Below, one piece after another: positions 18,562 to 27,129 of a DNA stretch of 64,000 nt (position 1 is its first letter; each line of letters starts with the position of its first letter). The position numbers and the translations under genes are program-made. The notes beneath the pieces are model-generated. The model was not told the DNA's origin, did no database searches, and saw nothing but the letters and a program-made list of their open reading frames with translations. This DNA is from Cryobacterium sp. CG_9.6 (lineage in GTDB: Bacteria; Actinomycetota; Actinomycetes; Actinomycetales; Microbacteriaceae). The stretch is from NCBI RefSeq assembly GCF_029893365.1, contig NZ_JARXUZ010000001.1, forward strand, positions 2,542,001 to 2,606,000, given 5' to 3'.

Positions 18562-19404
18562 TCAGTGCTCAGAGCGCACCGTTTTGGGTGCCTTCTGCTG
18601 CAGGGCGGCCTCGTACAGGTCGCGTTTGCTCAGGCCACTGGCCGCTGAGACGTCGGCCGTCGCGTCCTTCAAACGGATGCCGCTGGCCACCAGTGCGATG
18701 ACCTCGGCCACGCCGTCACTCAGGTTGAGCACCCGCACCTCGGCCCCGGCCACGACCAGGCAAATCTCGCCGCGGACCCCGCCGGCGGCCCACTCGGCGA
18801 GCTCCGTGGCCGTGCCGCGCTTCACTTCTTCGTAGAACTTGGTCAGCTCCCGGCACACCACCACCCGTCGCTCGGCTCCGAAGACTGCCGCCAGGTCGAG
18901 GAGGCTCGCGGCTAGCCGGTTAGGCGACTCGAAGAAGACCATGGTGCGCCGCTCGGCGGCAAGCTCACGAAAGAGCGTGGTTCGTTCACCGTGCTTGCGC
19001 GGAAGAAATCCCTCGAATGTGAAGCGGTCCGTGGGAAGTCCAGAAACCGCCAGGGCGGTCAGCACTGCCGACGGCCCCGGCAGGGCAGAAACCACGACTC
19101 CGGCAGCAACAGCGGCATCCACCAGGTGAAAGCCGGGGTCAGAAACGGTGGGCATGCCGGCATCGCTCAGCACGAGCAGGTCGGTGTCGCGAGCGAGCTC
19201 CACCAGTTCGGCCGCCTTGCCGCGTTCGTTGTGGTCGTGCAGGCTGATGAGCCGCGGCCGGTTTTCGATTCCGAGGGCCTTGAGCAGGTGAATGGTGACT
19301 CGGGTGTCTTCGGAAGCGATGACGGTTGCTGTGGTGAGCGCCTCAACCAGGCGCTTGGAGGCATCCCCGAGGTTTCCGATCGGTGTGGCAGCGAGGATGA
19401 TCAT
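18562..19404 (-). CDS. rsmI: 16S rRNA 2'-O-ribose C1402 methyltransferase
   Basis: A tetrapyrrole-methylase-fold enzyme of 280 residues that methylates the 2'-OH of C1402 in 16S rRNA with SAM. Motifs are ATPIGNLGD near the start, ASEDTR, SDAGMPTVSDPG, ALPGPSAVLTALAVSGLP and FEGFLPRK; the C-terminal region has the usual helical extension. ATG 19404 has GAGG close upstream. It is divergent from the protein mannosyltransferase gene, a very common actinobacterial pairing. Confidence 0.94.
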   Translation of the reverse strand: MIILAATPIGNLGDASKRLVEALTTATVIASEDTRVTIHLLKALGIENRPRLISLHDHNERGKAAELVELARDTDLLVLSDAGMPTVSDPGFHLVDAAVAAGVVVSALPGPSAVLTALAVSGLPTDRFTFEGFLPRKHGERTTLFRELAAERRTMVFFESPNRLAASLLDLAAVFGAERRVVVCRELTKFYEEVKRGTATELAEWAAGGVRGEICLVVAGAEVRVLNLSDGVAEVIALVASGIRLKDATADVSAASGLSKRDLYEAALQQKAPKTVRSEH

Positions 19405-19497
19405 GCCTCTATTGTCTCAGGCACTTTCGCTCTGGTCACGCAATCTCCCGGGCGACGCAATCTCCCGGGTCTGGCACCTGCTCGGTACGATGGCATC

Positions 19498-21033
19498 GTG
19501 CTTGCAACTTCTCGATGGGTCCGGTGGGCCGCCCCCATTCTTGTCATCGTGCTCGCGGCCACTCTTCGACTCTGGAACCTCGGCACCCCGCATTCGCTCG
19601 TCTTTGATGAGACTTTCTACGTGAAGGATGCCTGGTCGCTGTTCAACAACGGTTATGAGTCCACGTGGCCCAGCGGTGCCGATGAGCTGTTTGCCGGCGG
19701 CCAGACCGACATCTACTCAACCGATCCGTCATTCGTAGTCCATCCCCCGCTCGGTAAGTGGCTCATCGGCCTCGGTATGGCCGCCGTGGGGCCCGCGAGC
19801 AGCTGGGGCTGGCGGATTTCCACCGTGATCGTCGGTGTTCTCGCGGTTATTCTCCTCATGCTGATCGCCCGCACCCTTTTTCGGTCTCTCACCCTGGCCG
19901 TCATCGCCGGGTTTCTGCTCGCCATCGACGGCCATGCGATCGTGATGTCCCGGGTCGCCCTCCTCGACAACTACATCATGTTCTTTGCCCTCCTCGGATT
20001 CGGAGCAATCCTGCTCGACCGAGAGTGGCACGCTCATCGATTAGGCGCCTGGCTTGATAGCCGGCGCCGGGCTGGGCTGGATCCGCAGTGGGGGCCAACC
20101 CTGTGGTGGCGCCCGTGGCTTCTGGCCGCCGGACTCGCGTTCGGGCTGGCAAGCAGCGTCAAATGGTCTGGCATCTACTTTCTGGCCGCCTTCGGTGTGT
20201 ACACCGTGGTTGTTGACGCCCTCGCTCGCCGCCGAGCCGGCGTAGCGTTCTGGGCCAGCGCGGCGGTGCTGAAACAGGCACCCGCCAATTTCGTACTCCT
20301 GGTTCCCCTCGCCATCGCCACGTTTCTGGTGTCGTGGACCGGCTGGTTCGTCACCCGGGGTGGTTTCTATCGCGACTGGGCAGATACCGCTGGAGCAGCG
20401 TGGACCGGACCGCTGGCCTTCATCCCGCATGCCGTCCAGAGTTTCTGGCACTACCAGGTTTCCGCCTATACGTACCATGTGGGTCTGGTGACGCCACATC
20501 CCTACCAGGCCAACCCGCTCACCTGGCTCTTTATGATCCGGCCCACGAGCATGTACTACGCCGGGACCAGCCGTGGTGAGAACGGGTGTGCGAGCGACAC
20601 CTGCTCCGCGGCGATCACATCCCTCGGCAATCCGCTCATCTGGTGGGCCGCCACGGCCGCCCTGTTCTACCTTCTCTACCGTCTGGCTCGGTACCGGGAA
20701 TGGCAGGTGGGTCTCATCATGATGGGCATCGTGGCCGGCTACGTTCCCTGGCTCATGTACCTCAACCGAACCGTCTTCCAGTTTTACACCATCAGCTTCG
20801 AGCCCTACCTTATTTTGGGTCTCACGTTCGTGATTGGCCTGATTCTCGGACTCTCGCCGGTGTCTCACGGGCTGCCGCCGGAGGCAGCGGACCGACGAAC
20901 AGGCATCCGTCTTGTCACTGTTTTTCTCGTTTTAGCGCTGTTGATCAGTGCTTTCTTTTACCCGCTGTGGACGGGAACGCAAACGTCGTTCGCGTTCTGG
21001 CAGCTTCACACGTGGATGTCCAGTTGGCGATGA
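19498..21033 (+). CDS. pmt: Polyprenol-phosphate-mannose protein mannosyltransferase
   Basis: A GT-C fold membrane enzyme of 511 residues that transfers mannose from polyprenyl phosphate to Ser/Thr of exported proteins. The acidic catalytic motif is in LVFDETFYVKDA in the first extracellular loop; about ten membrane helices follow, and the typical actinobacterial PTSMYYAG loop is present. GTG 19498 is in frame and starts just before helix 1; ATG 19490 is out of frame. Thr/Pro-rich lipoproteins and surface proteins in this window are plausible acceptors, which is inference. Just upstream the 13-mer GCAATCTCCCGGG occurs twice. Confidence 0.9.
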   Translation: MLATSRWVRWAAPILVIVLAATLRLWNLGTPHSLVFDETFYVKDAWSLFNNGYESTWPSGADELFAGGQTDIYSTDPSFVVHPPLGKWLIGLGMAAVGPASSWGWRISTVIVGVLAVILLMLIARTLFRSLTLAVIAGFLLAIDGHAIVMSRVALLDNYIMFFALLGFGAILLDREWHAHRLGAWLDSRRRAGLDPQWGPTLWWRPWLLAAGLAFGLASSVKWSGIYFLAAFGVYTVVVDALARRRAGVAFWASAAVLKQAPANFVLLVPLAIATFLVSWTGWFVTRGGFYRDWADTAGAAWTGPLAFIPHAVQSFWHYQVSAYTYHVGLVTPHPYQANPLTWLFMIRPTSMYYAGTSRGENGCASDTCSAAITSLGNPLIWWAATAALFYLLYRLARYREWQVGLIMMGIVAGYVPWLMYLNRTVFQFYTISFEPYLILGLTFVIGLILGLSPVSHGLPPEAADRRTGIRLVTVFLVLALLISAFFYPLWTGTQTSFAFWQLHTWMSSWR

Positions 21034-21039
21034 ATTCGC

Positions 21040-21067
21040 TTGATATATTCCAGAAATGGTATATACT
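21040..21067 (+). promoter_or_regulatory. Promoter of the desaturase gene
   Basis: -35 TTGATA (21040-21045) and -10 TATACT (21062-21067) with a 16-base spacer, in an AT-rich stretch. It implies a 5' leader of about 115 bases before the desaturase start. Confidence 0.6.
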
Positions 21068-21189
21068 GACTGAGAATACTGTGTGAAAACTTGGCATTGG
21101 GAGGGGTCCCGACCCTAGACTGACCAGTATCTGAATCGCGAGTAATTGCTCACATCTGGCTGGGAAGTCTTACGTCCAACAAAGGCCTC

Positions 21190-22293
21190 ATGTCGGAAGC
21201 AACTGCCGCACCCGCGGTCCGCATCATTCGGACCCGTCCGGGTGGAGATAACAAAAACCCCACGAGTGAGTACTCGTCTCTGCTTCATACGGTGCGTAAT
21301 CTGGGTCTGCTCGGACGACGTACCGGTTTCTACTGGATGGTTTTTTCGATCCTTGTGGTGGCAACAGGTGGCGCGGTCACCGGCTTTGTACTGCTCGGCG
21401 ATACCTGGTACCAGCTGCTGATCGCTGCGGCCCTGGGCATTATTTTCACGCAGTTTGCCTTCCTCGCCCATGAGGCGTCTCACCGTGCGGTCTTCCAGTC
21501 CGGTAAGGCCAACGATCGTGCCGGACGCATTCTGGCAAACCTTTTTGTCGGCATCAGCTACGCCTGGTGGATGACCAAGCACAGCCGGCACCACGCTAAC
21601 CCGAACGTGATCGGGAAAGACCCCGACATCGAGCCGGACTTCATCGTGTTCCGTGAAGAGGACGCCGCCAAGGTGAGCTGGCTCGGTTCCTTCGTCACGC
21701 GCAAGCAGGGCTACCTGTTCTTCCCACTCCTAATGTTCGAAGGCTTCAATCTTCACGTGCAGGGCTTCAAGACCGTCTTCGGTCGCCACAAGGTCGACAA
21801 GCGCTGGGTCGAAATCTCCATGCTCGTCACTCGCATCACGCTCTACGTTGCCGTGATCTTCTTCTTCCTACCGCTCGGCTTGGCGTTCGCGTTCATTGGC
21901 GTGCAGCTCGCTGTCTTTGGTGTCTACATGGGCGCGTCGTTCGCTCCCAACCACAAGGGCATGCCGCAGCTGCCCGCCGAGAGCCGCGTGGACTTCCTGC
22001 GCCGTCAGGTGCTCACGTCACGCAACATTCGTGGTGGCACGTTCATCGACACCTACATGGGCGGCCTCAACTATCAGGTTGAGCACCACCTGTTCCCGAA
22101 CATGGCCCGTCCGCACCTCCGCAAGGCGCAGGAAATCACCAAGGAATACTGCACCTCGCACAACATCAAGTACACCGAAACCGGTGTATTCGAGTCCTAC
22201 GGCATCGTCATCGAGTACCTGAACCGCGTGGGTCTGGCTGCCCGGGATCCGTTCGATTGCCCGATGATCGCCAGTTTCCGCTACAAGTCCTAG
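21190..22293 (+). CDS. Acyl-lipid fatty acid desaturase
   Basis: A membrane di-iron desaturase of 367 residues that introduces double bases' counterpart in lipids, that is, cis double bonds into membrane acyl chains. The three histidine boxes are HEASH, HSRHH and QVEHH; the Gln in the third box is typical of front-end (delta-6-like) desaturases, but no cytochrome b5 domain is fused. Membrane pairs are in two clusters. ATG 21190 has AAAGG six bases upstream. The gene has its own promoter, a long leader and a terminator, so it is monocistronic. Desaturases are commonly cold-induced, which fits the ice-binding genes 4 kb away. Confidence 0.93.
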   Translation: MSEATAAPAVRIIRTRPGGDNKNPTSEYSSLLHTVRNLGLLGRRTGFYWMVFSILVVATGGAVTGFVLLGDTWYQLLIAAALGIIFTQFAFLAHEASHRAVFQSGKANDRAGRILANLFVGISYAWWMTKHSRHHANPNVIGKDPDIEPDFIVFREEDAAKVSWLGSFVTRKQGYLFFPLLMFEGFNLHVQGFKTVFGRHKVDKRWVEISMLVTRITLYVAVIFFFLPLGLAFAFIGVQLAVFGVYMGASFAPNHKGMPQLPAESRVDFLRRQVLTSRNIRGGTFIDTYMGGLNYQVEHHLFPNMARPHLRKAQEITKEYCTSHNIKYTETGVFESYGIVIEYLNRVGLAARDPFDCPMIASFRYKS

Positions 22294-22320
22294 CGAATTC
22301 TGCTTTCGTAACACACCCGG

Positions 22321-22368
22321 CCTCCCGGTTGCACATCGCCTCGGCGTGACGCGGCCGGGAGGTTTTTT
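22321..22368 (+). terminator. Rho-independent terminator after the desaturase
   Basis: CCTCCCGG (22321-22328) pairs with CCGGGAGG (22355-22362), followed at once by six T. Confidence 0.85.
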
Positions 22369-22415
22369 GGTCTCCACACCGAGGGGTACTGCTCGGCACA
22401 CGTAGGCTGGGGTTC

Positions 22416-23408
22416 ATGTGGCTGCCTGGCGTGCTCGTCGCGGCCGCCGCCGCTCTTCTGGCCTGGGGCGTGCATGCCCTCGTCCCCGCTCTCCCGCTCC
22501 TCACGGTGGCCGTGGTCCTCGGCATTGCAGTGGGCCAAGTTCCCGCATTCCGCGTCTGGCTCACCGGAACGCTGGCACCGGGACTGTCACTGGCCAGAAC
22601 CCGCTTTATGCGCCTCGGCATTGTGCTGCTGGGACTCAAGCTCAGCCTCGGTGACATTGCTGATCTCGGCTGGCTCACGGTGGGCTCCACCGTGGCAATC
22701 GTGCTGCTGACTTTTGCGGGCACTCTCTGGCTCGGCCGCCTCTTCAGACTTCCCGGGGATCAGCCCCTGCTCATCGCCACCGGATTTTCCATCTGTGGTG
22801 CCTCCGCCATCGGAGCGATGAGCGGCGTCGTCAAAGCGAAGGATGACGACACCGCCACCTCGATAGCGCTCGTGACCCTTTGCGGAACGTTGGCCATCGC
22901 CGTGCTGCCGGCACTGTGGCATCCGCTGGGGCTGAGTGCCCTGCAGTTTGGCCAGTGGGTTGGTGCCGGAGTACATGATGTGGGTCAGGTCGTGGCCACT
23001 GCTCAAATCGCCGGATCGGCCGCGCTGTCCCTCGCCGTGGTGATCAAGGTCACCCGCGTGCTCATGCTCGCCCCGATTGTGGCGGTCGCGTCGGTTGTGG
23101 AGCGGCGACGTCCGGTGCCGGGCGGCATCGCCACGATCGGCCTTCGCAGCCGACCGCCGATCATGCCGCTTTTCGTCGCGGGGTTTCTCGCAGCCGTTCT
23201 TCTGAACAGTGCCGTTGCGCTCCCCGTGGGGCTGCTCAGCGCAGCAGACAGCGTGCAGAATGCACTCCTGGCCATGGCGCTATTTGCTCTGGGCGCCGCG
23301 GTGCGTCTTGTCCCGCTGCTACGCACCGGCTGGCGCGCCCTGCTCGTAGGCCTGCTGTCGTGGACCCTCATCGCCATTCTGGCGCTGGGTGCGGTGCAGC
23401 TCGCCTGA
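22416..23408 (+). CDS. YeiH-family putative sulfate exporter
   Basis: An integral membrane protein of 330 residues with about ten segments, family YeiH/Cons_hypoth698. Diagnostic parts are RLGIVLLGLKLSLGDI, GFSICGASAIGAM and GVHDVGQVVATAQI. Family members are annotated as putative sulfate exporters without firm biochemical proof. In this window sulfur metabolism is prominent, which is only suggestive. ATG 22416 follows GGGG by three bases. Confidence 0.85.
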   Translation: MWLPGVLVAAAAALLAWGVHALVPALPLLTVAVVLGIAVGQVPAFRVWLTGTLAPGLSLARTRFMRLGIVLLGLKLSLGDIADLGWLTVGSTVAIVLLTFAGTLWLGRLFRLPGDQPLLIATGFSICGASAIGAMSGVVKAKDDDTATSIALVTLCGTLAIAVLPALWHPLGLSALQFGQWVGAGVHDVGQVVATAQIAGSAALSLAVVIKVTRVLMLAPIVAVASVVERRRPVPGGIATIGLRSRPPIMPLFVAGFLAAVLLNSAVALPVGLLSAADSVQNALLAMALFALGAAVRLVPLLRTGWRALLVGLLSWTLIAILALGAVQLA

Positions 23409-23443
23409 TCTCGTGGCCGTGACGTGCTCGTGACGAGCGCTTG

Positions 23444-23767
23444 CTAGTGACTGTCGTCGACGAGCTTGAGACCGATCACGCAGCCGATCAGCCCCAGAAT
23501 CAGCAAAATCTTCAGGATCGACGTGGGCTCACCGCCAAAGACCATCGCCCAGGTGACCGTCAACGCAGCTCCGATTCCCACCCACACCGCGTAGGCCGTG
23601 CCAATGGGAATATCCCGCATGGCAAACGCAAGTCCACCCATGCTGAGCAGAATGGCACCCCCAAAGACCACTGACGGCCACAGGCGGGTGAACCCTTCGG
23701 ACCTGCCGAGGGCTGTTGCCCACACGGCCTCCAGAATTCCGGAGATGATCAGAATAATCCAGGACAT
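23444..23767 (-). CDS. sugE: SMR-family guanidinium exporter (Gdx/SugE)
   Basis: A small multidrug-resistance protein of 107 residues with four membrane helices that acts as an antiparallel dimer. The start MSWIILIISGILEAVWATAL contains the essential Glu (E13) and the Trp of the Gdx subtype; Gdx proteins exchange guanidinium for protons. ATG 23767 is chosen because GGAG lies seven bases upstream and this is the usual SugE N-terminus; GTG 23779 would add four residues. The guanidine-III riboswitch ends 14 bases before the start codon and nearly touches the ribosome site, which confirms the Gdx assignment. Confidence 0.94.
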   Translation of the reverse strand: MSWIILIISGILEAVWATALGRSEGFTRLWPSVVFGGAILLSMGGLAFAMRDIPIGTAYAVWVGIGAALTVTWAMVFGGEPTSILKILLILGLIGCVIGLKLVDDSH

Positions 23768-23780
23768 CAACGACTCCACT

Positions 23781-23821
23781 GGCCAGTCTTGTCGCGTGCC
23801 GGGTACTGGTCCCTCGTCCGG
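23781..23821 (-). promoter_or_regulatory. Guanidine-III riboswitch (ykkC-III aptamer)
   Basis: Read on the minus strand, the 41 bases begin CCGGACGAGG, continue with GTACCCGG in the middle and end GACAAGAC-TGGCC. These are the invariant segments of the ykkC-III/guanidine-III aptamer, and the total length equals the well-known Thermobifida fusca example. CCAGT (23804-23808) pairs with ACTGG (23783-23787), a covarying stem relative to that example, and CCGG can pair with the central CCGG to form the pseudoknot. The GGAG ribosome site begins about five bases after the aptamer, so translation control by guanidine is likely. A perfect hairpin (AGGTCT, loop TTTC, AGACCT, 23822-23837) precedes it. 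Confidence 0.92.
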
Positions 23822-23965
23822 AGGTCTGAAAAGACCTTCCTCTCAGGTTCTCACACCCCCAGACGCCCGACAACCGCACGCGCCTCTCATGCCACGACAC
23901 CGAACGGGTTGCGCAAGGTTACGTGCACGTCGCCGTCAGAGCGTACGGCCCGGTAGCGTGAAGGC

Positions 23966-25261
23966 ATGGCAGATCGCGAGTATGGCTTCTCAACGCGTGC
24001 AATTCACGCGGGCAACATCCCCGACGCGGTAACGGGTGCGCGTGCGCTCCCCATTTACCAAACCAGTGCATTCGTCTTTGATGACACAGCGGATGCCGCG
24101 GCCCGCTTTGCGCTGCAAAAGTACGGCAACATCTACTCCCGCGTCGCAAACCCCACGGTGGCCGCGTTCGAAGAGCGGGTTGCAAGCCTCGAGGGTGGAC
24201 TCGGCGCCGTGGCGACGGCCAGTGGACTCGCCGCGCAGTACATCACGTTCGCGAGCCTCGTGGGTTCGGGCGACCACATCGTCTCCAGCGCCAACCTCTA
24301 CGGTGGCTCCATCACGCAACTTGACGTGACACTGCGCCGTTTCGGTGTAGACACGACCTTCGTGCAGAGTGCCGATCCGGCCGACTATGCGGCTGCGATC
24401 ACCGACAAGACCAAGTTCATCTTTTCCGAGACCGTGGCAAACCCCTCCGGCGAGGTCGCCGACATCGAGGGACTGGCTGCCGTGGCTCACGCCGCCGGAA
24501 TTCCGCTCATCATCGATTCCACCATTGCGACGCCGTATCTATGCCGCCCCATCGAATGGGGCGCCGACATCGTCATCCACTCGGCAACGAAGTTTTTGGG
24601 TGGGCACGGCACCACGCTCGGTGGCGTCGTCGTGGAGAGCGGGCGCTTCAACTGGGACAGCGACAAGTTTCCGCTGTTCAACGAACCCGTGCCGAGCTAT
24701 GGCGGGCTGGAATGGTCGGGGAACTTTGGGGAGTACGCGTTTCTCACCCGCCTGCGTTCGGAACAGCTTCGAGACATCGGTCCCACGCTTGCTCCGCATT
24801 CGGCCTTCCTGCTCGCACAGGGCGTTGAAACCCTGCCGTACCGCATGCAGGCGCACATCAACAATGCGCGCGTCGTGGCCGAGTGGCTCGATGCCGACCC
24901 GCGCATCGACTACGTGAACTGGGCCGGACTCCCGGGCCACCCACACCATGAACGGGCCAAGAAGTATCTCCCGAAGGACCCGGGTTCGGTGTTCAGCTTC
25001 GGAGTGAAGGGTGGCCGGGACAACGGTCGAACCTTCATTGAAGCGGTTGACCTCGCCAGTCATCTGGCGAACATTGGTGACGCAAAGACGCTGGTGATTC
25101 ACCCCGCGTCAACCACACACGCGCAGCTCACCGAAGAACAGCTCGTGTCCGCCGGCGCGCTGCCGGGCCTCGTTCGCATCAGCGTGGGCATTGAAGACGT
25201 GGAGGACATCATCTACGATCTCGACCAGGCCCTGACCAAGGCCGTAGGAGGAATTCTGTGA
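23966..25261 (+). CDS. metY: O-acetylhomoserine sulfhydrylase, paralogue 2
   Basis: A second PLP-dependent MetY-type enzyme, 431 residues. The PLP lysine is K209 in HSATKFLGGHGT; YGGSITQLD, SETVANPSGEVADIE, DSTIATPYLCRP and HPASTTHAQL follow the MetY pattern. It is clearly diverged from the copy at 1210-2541 and is not a recent duplication. ATG 23966 has GAAGG upstream. It is not next to metX; instead the coupled downstream gene encodes a CoA-binding protein, a pairing often seen in actinobacteria. It may use O-acetylserine as well or serve a different sulfur donor; that is inference. Confidence 0.9.
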   Translation: MADREYGFSTRAIHAGNIPDAVTGARALPIYQTSAFVFDDTADAAARFALQKYGNIYSRVANPTVAAFEERVASLEGGLGAVATASGLAAQYITFASLVGSGDHIVSSANLYGGSITQLDVTLRRFGVDTTFVQSADPADYAAAITDKTKFIFSETVANPSGEVADIEGLAAVAHAAGIPLIIDSTIATPYLCRPIEWGADIVIHSATKFLGGHGTTLGGVVVESGRFNWDSDKFPLFNEPVPSYGGLEWSGNFGEYAFLTRLRSEQLRDIGPTLAPHSAFLLAQGVETLPYRMQAHINNARVVAEWLDADPRIDYVNWAGLPGHPHHERAKKYLPKDPGSVFSFGVKGGRDNGRTFIEAVDLASHLANIGDAKTLVIHPASTTHAQLTEEQLVSAGALPGLVRISVGIEDVEDIIYDLDQALTKAVGGIL

Positions 25262-25857
25262 CCGACACCATCACCACGGACACCAGCACGTCAACGGGCA
25301 CCGAGACGGTTCGCCGGGTAAACGGGCTCAGCTGCTCCGTGCCCACGGACTCGCCGCTTGCGAAGCTCTTGAAGTCGCAGCGCACCTGGGAGGGCCCGGA
25401 CGCCAAGGAGCGCCTCAAAATTCTGCGCGGCGCCAAGTCCGTCGCCATCGTCGGTGCGTCGGCGAACCCGGCCCGCTCCAGCTATTTCGTGGGCACGTAC
25501 CTCAAGCAGTCCACGGGCTACCGGGTGTATTTCGTGAACCCGAACGCCGACACCATTCTGGGCGAGAAGGCCTACCCCAGCCTCGCGTCGCTCCCTGAGG
25601 TTCCCGACATTGTGGACGTGTTTCGCCGGGCCAGTGATATCCCCGCGGTCATCGAGGAGGTTCTCGCCATTGGTGCGAAGACCGTCTGGGTGCAGCTGGG
25701 TATCTGGAACCAGGAGGCCGCCGAGTACGGCGAGTCTCAGGGACTCACCGTGGTGATGGATCGCTGCATGAAGATTGAGCATGCCCGGTTCCACGGCGGC
25801 CTGCATCTGCTGGGCTTCGACACCGGCCAGATCACGGCACGCAAGACAATCCGGTAA
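25258..25857 (+). CDS. CoA-binding protein (YccU-like)
   Basis: A 199-residue soluble protein with a CoA_binding_2 Rossmann domain starting at KSVAIVGASANPARSSYFVG and ending LTVVMDRCMKIEH, the conserved signature with an invariant Cys. The first 45 residues are a Thr-rich tail plus a short helix. GTG 25258 overlaps the metY TGA in GTGA and is preceded by AGGAGG, so both are made together. The biochemical role of this family is poorly known; coupling to a sulfhydrylase suggests a regulatory or acyl-CoA sensing role, which is inference. Confidence 0.85.
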   Translation: MTDTITTDTSTSTGTETVRRVNGLSCSVPTDSPLAKLLKSQRTWEGPDAKERLKILRGAKSVAIVGASANPARSSYFVGTYLKQSTGYRVYFVNPNADTILGEKAYPSLASLPEVPDIVDVFRRASDIPAVIEEVLAIGAKTVWVQLGIWNQEAAEYGESQGLTVVMDRCMKIEHARFHGGLHLLGFDTGQITARKTIR

Positions 25858-25880
25858 GGAATCTGCCGCACCCGCTCGAC

Positions 25881-25917
25881 AACGCCACCGGACGACGATC
25901 CGGTGGCGTTGTTGTTT
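25881..25917 (+). terminator. Rho-independent terminator
   Basis: AACGCCACCGGA (25881-25892) pairs perfectly with TCCGGTGGCGTT (25899-25910) around CGACGA, followed by GTTGTTT. Confidence 0.9.
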
Positions 25918-25926
25918 GCGCGCAAA
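25915..25926. promoter_or_regulatory. Palindrome TTTGCGCGCAAA upstream of the WxL-like locus
   Basis: A perfect 12-bp palindrome 100 bases before the DUF916 gene. A possible -10 TATGAT lies at 25953-25958, so the palindrome sits near the -35 region and could be an operator. Function is a guess. Confidence 0.3.
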
Positions 25927-26025
25927 AGTGAGGATTCCGCAGATTGAAGACGTATGATTCTTTTCTAGTCACAGTCCCCCGTGGCCGCAAACACGCGTCT
26001 GTGGCCACCGCTCCTCTGGAAGATC

Positions 26026-27129
26026 ATGCGCGCTCTCCTCACGACCAACAGGACAGCTGCCGTGGTGCCGCGTCCCTCGCGGCTCCGATCCGTGGCCCGG
26101 TACACCGCCGTCGCGCTCGTTGCCGCCGCTGTGAGCCTTTTGCCGATCACCCCCATCGCGGGCGCGCGCGCCGTCGATAACGGCACCATCGGCATCCGTC
26201 CTCAGTTTGAATCGGATTTCTTCCGCGTCACGCTCGCTCCGGGCTCCGATGTTGCGGCAACAGCACTCGTGTCTAACAAATCCGACGTCCCCGTGACACT
26301 GCTGAACTACCCCGCGGATGCCATCAGCACGCCCCAGGGCAGCTTCGCCCTTGCGGAACGTACCGACGAGCGCACGGGAGTGGGAGCCTGGGTCACCCTT
26401 CCAGCCGAAGAAATAACGGTCCAGCCACGTTCGGAGTTGGCCGTCCCCTTCCGGCTCAGCGTGCCGATCGGTGTCACGCCCGGGGACTATGCCGGTGGAA
26501 TCATCATCGAGAGCCCACCGGTCGCGAGCACCACATCCGGGGGCGATGTCCCGTTCCAATTTCAGGTCATTCAGCGCCAGGGGGTGCGCATCTATCTCAG
26601 CGTGGATGGGACCGCCACCCCGGCTCTCGGCGATGGCCTTCTGACGTGGCAACGGTCAGGCTCAACGATCACCTTTACGCTGCCCATCGAGAACACCGGC
26701 AACATCACACTGCACCCGACAGCCACGCTCGCACTCAGTAGTTGGATGGGAAAAGACACCACACTGTCCTTCACCACGCCGGAGATCCTCCTGCCCGGGG
26801 CGCGTCTCGACCTGGTGGCAACACTGACGGACGCCTCAATCCTGCACATCGGGAACGCCGAAGCAACCCTGGTGTCCGAAGTGGGTTCCCAAACAGTTCG
26901 AACCAGCCTCGTCTACGCTCCCTGGTGGGTCATCGTCCTCGCCGTGCTGGCCCTGCTGGCCGGCATCCTGGGCATCTGGCGCACGATCGCTTCTGTCCGA
27001 CGAACCCGCCGGACTCTGCCCGGGGTCAGCCCACCGGGTGGAACTCGATCCCCCTCGGTGCAGCCTGAAGACGTGTCCGTTGCATCTGCTGTGGCGCCGG
27101 GCCCAGATCGTCCGTTCGCATCCGGATGA
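26026..27129 (+). CDS. DUF916-type WxL-interacting membrane-anchored protein
   Basis: A 367-residue exported protein. A long basic n-region leads into the hydrophobic signal segment (about 26-45). Residues 50-160 fit the DUF916 (WxIP peptidoglycan-binding) domain: RVTLAPGSDVAATALVSNKS, ADAISTPQGSFAL and VTPGDYAGGIIIE. A second beta domain runs to about 290. A membrane helix (WWVIVLAVLALLAGILGIW, 300-318) is followed by a basic 49-residue tail, as in WxL-interacting proteins of Firmicutes. ATG 26026 has GGAAG six bases upstream; GTG 25981 would add 15 residues. ATGA overlap with the next gene couples it to the ice-binding protein. Partner binding is inferred from context. Confidence 0.75.
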   Translation: MRALLTTNRTAAVVPRPSRLRSVARYTAVALVAAAVSLLPITPIAGARAVDNGTIGIRPQFESDFFRVTLAPGSDVAATALVSNKSDVPVTLLNYPADAISTPQGSFALAERTDERTGVGAWVTLPAEEITVQPRSELAVPFRLSVPIGVTPGDYAGGIIIESPPVASTTSGGDVPFQFQVIQRQGVRIYLSVDGTATPALGDGLLTWQRSGSTITFTLPIENTGNITLHPTATLALSSWMGKDTTLSFTTPEILLPGARLDLVATLTDASILHIGNAEATLVSEVGSQTVRTSLVYAPWWVIVLAVLALLAGILGIWRTIASVRRTRRTLPGVSPPGGTRSPSVQPEDVSVASAVAPGPDRPFASG

